A stretch of 17,496 nt of DNA from Candidatus Bathyarchaeota archaeon (GTDB taxonomy: Archaea > Thermoproteota > Bathyarchaeia > Bathyarchaeales > Bathyarchaeaceae). The notes beneath the pieces were generated by a model. It saw only the letters and a list, made by a program, of their open reading frames with translations, searched no databases and had not been told where the DNA came from. Made by a program: the position numbers and the translations under genes. Below, piece after piece: positions 15,116 through 17,496 of the stretch; the stretch's first letter is position 1; each line of letters starts with the position of its first letter. Location of the stretch: NCBI GenBank assembly GCA_020344435.1, contig CP070826.1, positions 1,142,324 to 1,159,819 on the forward strand, written 5' to 3'.

Positions 15116-15123
15116 CTTAAATA
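15116..15123 (-). promoter_or_regulatory. TATA box in the divergent HhH / two-TM intergenic region
   Basis: TATTTAAG on the minus strand places transcription start of the HhH gene at about 15092-15094. The core TTAAATA read on the plus strand is also suitably placed (start near 15147) for the divergent gene at 15161, so one A/T box could serve both. A separate plus-strand TTTTAAG lies at 15150-15156. Confidence 0.45.
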
Positions 15124-15160
15124 CTTTCCGACAACTCGCATCTGAAGAGTTTTAAGTTAG

Positions 15161-15472
15161 GTGTACCTCAACCTCTTTAGGAGAGGACTACCTATTCGGG
15201 ATAAGAGTTTGGGCACACTCCTGTTTACTGTCAGCGTGCTCGCTATGGTTGGATACTTCTTTTGGCTCTTGTCTTGGGTCTTTTTGCCAGATGCGACAAT
15301 GCTTGGAAAACCACTTAGTGAATGGGCGCTGATCATTCCAGTCGGAATCATTGTCTACTCGTTCCTTTTCATTGTAGCATGGGTCGGCTGGGCCATGGTG
15401 TCCACGCCTCCTTCTCTGACGGCTGTGGAGAAGACTCTGAAAGAGGAAGAGAAGAACGAAGAGGAGGAATGA
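15161..15472 (+). CDS. Small two-TM membrane protein with acidic tail
   Basis: 103 residues from GTG 15161. Two hydrophobic segments (about 19-42 and 57-79) carry several Trp and Phe residues. The basic N-terminus (LFRRGLPIRDK) and the acidic C-terminus (TLKEEEKNEEEE) suggest a hairpin with both ends in the cytoplasm. I do not recognise the family. The start is uncertain: a TTG at 15209 would remove the basic segment and would suit the TTTTAAG at 15150. It diverges from the HhH membrane gene. Confidence 0.55.
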   Translation: MYLNLFRRGLPIRDKSLGTLLFTVSVLAMVGYFFWLLSWVFLPDATMLGKPLSEWALIIPVGIIVYSFLFIVAWVGWAMVSTPPSLTAVEKTLKEEEKNEEEE

Positions 15473-15808
15473 AAAGGGATTATCAATCCACCGAAGCTCT
15501 GCTAAGGCCGACCTCCTTTTCCGCGTATTACATGCTCCGCTTTCTCTGCGAATGCTTCGATATGCGCGCGCTGTGCTGAAGTCTGCACCTATGGTATCCC
15601 GATTTTATTGGGCAGAACCAAGATGCAAGTTATTGACATTTACAAAGCTAAGGGGCTTCAACATGTTCTCCTACCTGCTTCGCCACAGATTAATCTGCAA
15701 CCAAATGGGTTTTGCTTCCTCTTATGCTTGAATTGAGTGTGTAGTGATGACAAAGCGCCAAAGACTTCATAAATGTGGTCCTACAATACATTCATCTTGG
15801 GTGAGAAA
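15473..15808 (+). other. 336-base stretch without a convincing gene
   Basis: Contains a perfect 12-bp palindrome CAGATTAATCTG at 15686-15697 and, near the right end, CATAAAT at 15768-15774, a TATA candidate for the GIY-YIG gene with start near 15796. A 36-codon frame from an ATG at 15469 overlaps the previous stop but has its GAGGAGGA immediately against the start codon and no recognisable content. Nothing else seen. Confidence 0.45.
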
Positions 15809-16558
15809 ATGCCGCTTTCAGGAAAACTGTACGTGTGGGGAGAGAGAGCGAAGCAAGTTAAAGAAGAGGCTGGGGTCTACGCTTTCTACAACCAAGATAG
15901 AGCTCTAATCTACATCGGTGGAGGAGCAAATCTCCGAGAAGCATTCATTCGTCACTTGGAGACCGGCTTTTCTGATGATCCTCGTAAAGCCGAAACCAGA
16001 TACTACAGGAGAGAGCCTTCATCACACTGGGAAGAAAGAGTGAGAGAGGTTTTGGACGAATATAACCAGGAGCATGGAGAACTGCCTGAACTGAACCTTC
16101 CCCCGGAACTGCCCAAGGAAATGGTTGCTCGCGAAAGGGGATTTTACTTCTATAATGAGGTTGGGAACCCCCTCTTTGAGAAAGCCTTCAGCCTAGAAGA
16201 TTTCTGGGAGAAGATAGGAAAGATTCCAGTTCCTTCTCTTGAGTTTCACCAGAGAAGAGGAGATTTTGCCCGGTGGGTTCGCGATGTTTTCAAGGAAACA
16301 CAGCTGGCTGAGAGAATTGAGAAGATATACAATGTTGGCGAAGACCTCAGAAGAGATTTATTGCACGCTCTGGTCACCCCGCACACAGCGGAATGCCCTA
16401 AATGCAGGACTCCGGCGAATCCTGTTAAGACATGGAAGATGGCTGGAAGACCAAGTAAGACTGGTGAGAGGCTTCAATTAACTATAGGCCTCTATAAATG
16501 CGAGGACTGCGAAGAGACATTCAGGAAAGTCCTCCGGAAAGAGAAGATTCGATCGTGA
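15809..16558 (+). CDS. GIY-YIG-like / DUF5752-like / zinc-ribbon fusion protein
   Basis: 249 residues. Residues about 20-95 look like a GIY-YIG nuclease fold: GVYAFY (22-27), LIYIGGG (33-39), NLREAFIRHL with R43 in the catalytic-Arg position, and a Glu-bearing HWEERVREVLDEY (73-85). Residues 106-190 resemble DUF5752: ARERGFYFYNEVG, AFSLEDFWEKI, VPSLEFHQRRGDFARWVRDVF. The C-terminus is a zinc ribbon, C196/C199 and C231/C234, around KTWKMAGRPSKTGERLQLTIG, a pattern common in TACK archaeal proteins. ATG 15809 is chosen because GGGTGAG (15799-15805) precedes it; the ATG at 15773 lies inside the probable TATA. It may be a nucleic-acid-processing enzyme or a catalytically dead binder. Stand-alone gene. 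Confidence 0.7.
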   Translation: MPLSGKLYVWGERAKQVKEEAGVYAFYNQDRALIYIGGGANLREAFIRHLETGFSDDPRKAETRYYRREPSSHWEERVREVLDEYNQEHGELPELNLPPELPKEMVARERGFYFYNEVGNPLFEKAFSLEDFWEKIGKIPVPSLEFHQRRGDFARWVRDVFKETQLAERIEKIYNVGEDLRRDLLHALVTPHTAECPKCRTPANPVKTWKMAGRPSKTGERLQLTIGLYKCEDCEETFRKVLRKEKIRS

Positions 16559-16569
16559 CTTTGTGATTG

Positions 16570-16583
16570 GAGACTAGAGTCTC
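16570..16583. repeat. Short perfect inverted repeat after the GIY-YIG gene
   Basis: GAGACT-AG-AGTCTC, followed by an A-rich run (AAAGAAAAAGG) and a second small hairpin GGCT-GTTT-AGCC. Could be a 3'-end processing or termination structure, or a protein site between the genes. Confidence 0.35.
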
Positions 16584-16608
16584 AAAGAAAAAGGCTGTTT
16601 AGCCCGTA

Positions 16609-17054
16609 TTGCCAGCTAGCATAATTGATTTCAGAAGCTTCAACTTGAAGCGAGAGTATCTCGCCCAACAAATCATAGGCGTTGGCGCACTAGTCATTCA
16701 TAATGATAGAATTGTACTAGTAAAGAGGGGTGTTGAACCCGGAAAGGGTCAGTGGAGTATCCTTCGTAGGGCTGTGGAGCTTGGAGCGGGAGTTAGAGCA
16801 GCTGCTGTTCGGGAAGCTAAGGAGGAGTAGATCTAGACATAGAAATTATTGATGATAGGTCCATTGGTGAGGTTGACAACATCTTCAAGGATAAGAAGGG
16901 AAGTTTCAGATATCATTATGTTCTACTGCAGTTTCTTGTTAGACCAAGAAGGGGAGAACTGAAGCCTAGTGGTAATGTATCAGATGCTAGATGGGTTCCA
17001 CTGGAAGATGTAAGAAATTACAACTTGACAAGATCCTTTCGCTCATTCTTCTAA
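16609..17054 (+). pseudogene. Nudix hydrolase, frameshifted and motif-damaged
   Basis: Two adjacent frames together make one Nudix protein of about 149 residues. Part 1 (TTG 16609 to the stop 16828-16830) contains IIGVGALVIHNDRIVLVKRG, EPGKGQWSI and REAKEE. Part 2 (16833-17054) resumes as LDIEIIDDRSIGEVDNIF and runs to FLVRPRRGELKP and DARWVPLEDV. Where family members read EETGLDIE, only five bases (16828-16832) separate GAGGAG from CTAGAC instead of six, so one base is missing. The Nudix box itself is damaged: the expected PGGAVELGE is LRRAVELGA, losing the first conserved Gly and the first conserved Glu. REAKEE, the metal-binding part, is intact. Three lesions together argue for decay rather than a sequencing slip alone. 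Confidence 0.8.
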
Positions 17055-17126
17055 AAGCATAAAGACGAATTGAAGCAATCCTAATTGCTGATGGATCCCT
17101 TAGGGTTACACCATCTTGTTGAAAAG

Positions 17127-17135
17127 TTTTAAATA
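17127..17135 (+). promoter_or_regulatory. Strong TATA box of the right-edge gene
   Basis: TTTTAAATA, preceded by purine-rich GAAAAG as a BRE. Predicted transcription start is about 17156-17160, about 35 nt before the ATG at 17192. Confidence 0.6.
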
Positions 17136-17156
17136 CGTGGTTGTGTATTACACGTA
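17134..17156. promoter_or_regulatory. Candidate operator palindrome between TATA and transcription start
   Basis: TACGTG (17134-17139) and CACGTA (17151-17156) form a perfect inverted repeat, 11 bases apart. Nested against the right half is GTGTATTACAC (17143-17153), itself a perfect odd palindrome. The site overlaps the end of the TATA box and reaches the predicted start point, the place where an archaeal repressor blocks TBP/TFB or polymerase. Confidence 0.45.
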
Positions 17157-17191
17157 GTTATCAAACGTTCAAAACACGTTGAGAGTTTACT

Positions 17192-17496
17192 ATGAAGTAC
17201 AGAATAGTCATCGAAAGGCCCTTCGGGCGAATTGAGTTAGAGGCTGAAAAGTTAGAGGAGATTCTGAATGAGTTGCGATCCTTTCCAGAGTGGATGAGTG
17301 TAATCGATCAGTCAATTCTAGAACGCGCCCTAGCTCCGGAACAGAGGGAAGAGCTAATGGGTATTGTTGAGTCCACCGTTGATGGTCCCGCAATCATAGT
17401 GCCACCAGAGAAGCTGACCTCGAAGGAGTCGATAAGCCTGTTGCTGTATGCCTCTGGTCCCGCTGGTTTAGAGCCGAAGGGTGTCAGCAGACTACT
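17192..17496 (+). CDS. Unrecognised protein, 3' end beyond window
   Basis: Open from ATG 17192 to the right edge (101 codons). It begins MKYRIVIERPFGRIELEAEK, a beta-strand-like start, and continues through acidic helical segments (KLEEILNELRSFPEWM, EQREELMGIVE). The last visible part, KESISLLLYASGPAGLEPKG, resembles the first helices of a small helix-turn-helix or HhH-like module, but this is too little to name a family. No strong ribosome-binding site (GAGAG at 17181-17185). The strong TATA and palindrome upstream indicate a regulated gene. Confidence 0.6.
   Translation, partial: MKYRIVIERPFGRIELEAEKLEEILNELRSFPEWMSVIDQSILERALAPEQREELMGIVESTVDGPAIIVPPEKLTSKESISLLLYASGPAGLEPKGVSRL

Noticed and set aside
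15469..15579. 36-codon frame overlapping the stop of the two-TM gene by ATGA
   Set aside because: The purine-rich site abuts the start codon, the peptide is unlike any family I know, and the A/G richness comes from the Glu-rich tail of the preceding gene.
15745..15751. GTGATGA resembling a C box of a C/D small RNA
   Set aside because: No matching D box (CTGA) or second C'/D' pair at the expected distance.
16828..16830. Programmed frameshift or recoded stop instead of a broken Nudix gene
   Set aside because: No slippery sequence or downstream structure is evident, and the adjacent Nudix-box residues are also lost, which fits decay better.

Overview
The window is archaeal. It carries the archaeal RNA polymerase / 30S gene string (Rpo2, Rpo1, eL30, archaeal NusA, uS12), TATA-like A/T boxes placed to give short leaders, a FUN14 protein, CxxC-rich small proteins and a zinc-ribbon tail of a kind common in TACK archaea. 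The largest RNA polymerase subunit is one unsplit chain (A'+A''), which argues against most Euryarchaeota and classical Crenarchaeota. It fits the Thaumarchaeota/Aigarchaeota/Korarchaeota/Bathyarchaeia side; with the rest of the gene content I favour a Bathyarchaeia-like organism, but this is inference.

Layout. (1) 1-1238, minus: a D-aminoacylase-type amidohydrolase that runs off the left edge just before its expected SDG motif. (2) 1496-1811: tRNA-Lys(TTT) on plus and tRNA-Asp(GTC) on minus, facing each other. (3) About 1974-2161: a promoter and a roughly 150-nt leader with strong, partly mutually exclusive hairpins. (4) 2162-10540, plus: rpoB, unsplit rpoA, rpl30e, nusA and rps12, with gaps or overlaps of a few bases. 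rpoH is not upstream and rps7 is not downstream, so this is a trimmed version of the usual archaeal block. (5) 10675-11351, plus: a likely three-gene mini-operon (Cys-containing small protein, 34-aa zinc ribbon, FUN14 membrane protein). (6) 11459-11596, minus: a 45-aa coiled-coil microprotein between two copies of a gapped direct repeat. (7) 11973-13208, plus: an ATP-grasp ligase, convergent with (8) 13230-14512, minus: a YkgJ-type Cys-cluster protein overlapping an ECF-transporter S-component-like membrane protein. (9) 14604-15080, minus: a membrane-anchored helix-hairpin-helix protein, divergent from a two-TM protein at 15161-15472. (10) 15809-16558, plus: a GIY-YIG-like / DUF5752-like / zinc-ribbon fusion. 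(11) 16609-17054: a decayed Nudix hydrolase. (12) 17192 to the right edge: an unrecognised gene behind a strong TATA box and a palindromic operator candidate.

Region 4 is core transcription and translation machinery and is expected to be co-transcribed. The right half is accessory: several small membrane or zinc proteins of unknown role, with divergent promoters and at least one dead gene. I see no CRISPR array, transposase, integrase or defence island. The most interesting items are the switch-like rpoB leader, the GIY-YIG fusion, the HhH membrane protein, the YkgJ/ECF pair and the palindrome-controlled gene at the right edge. All family calls come from reading motifs, without a database search.
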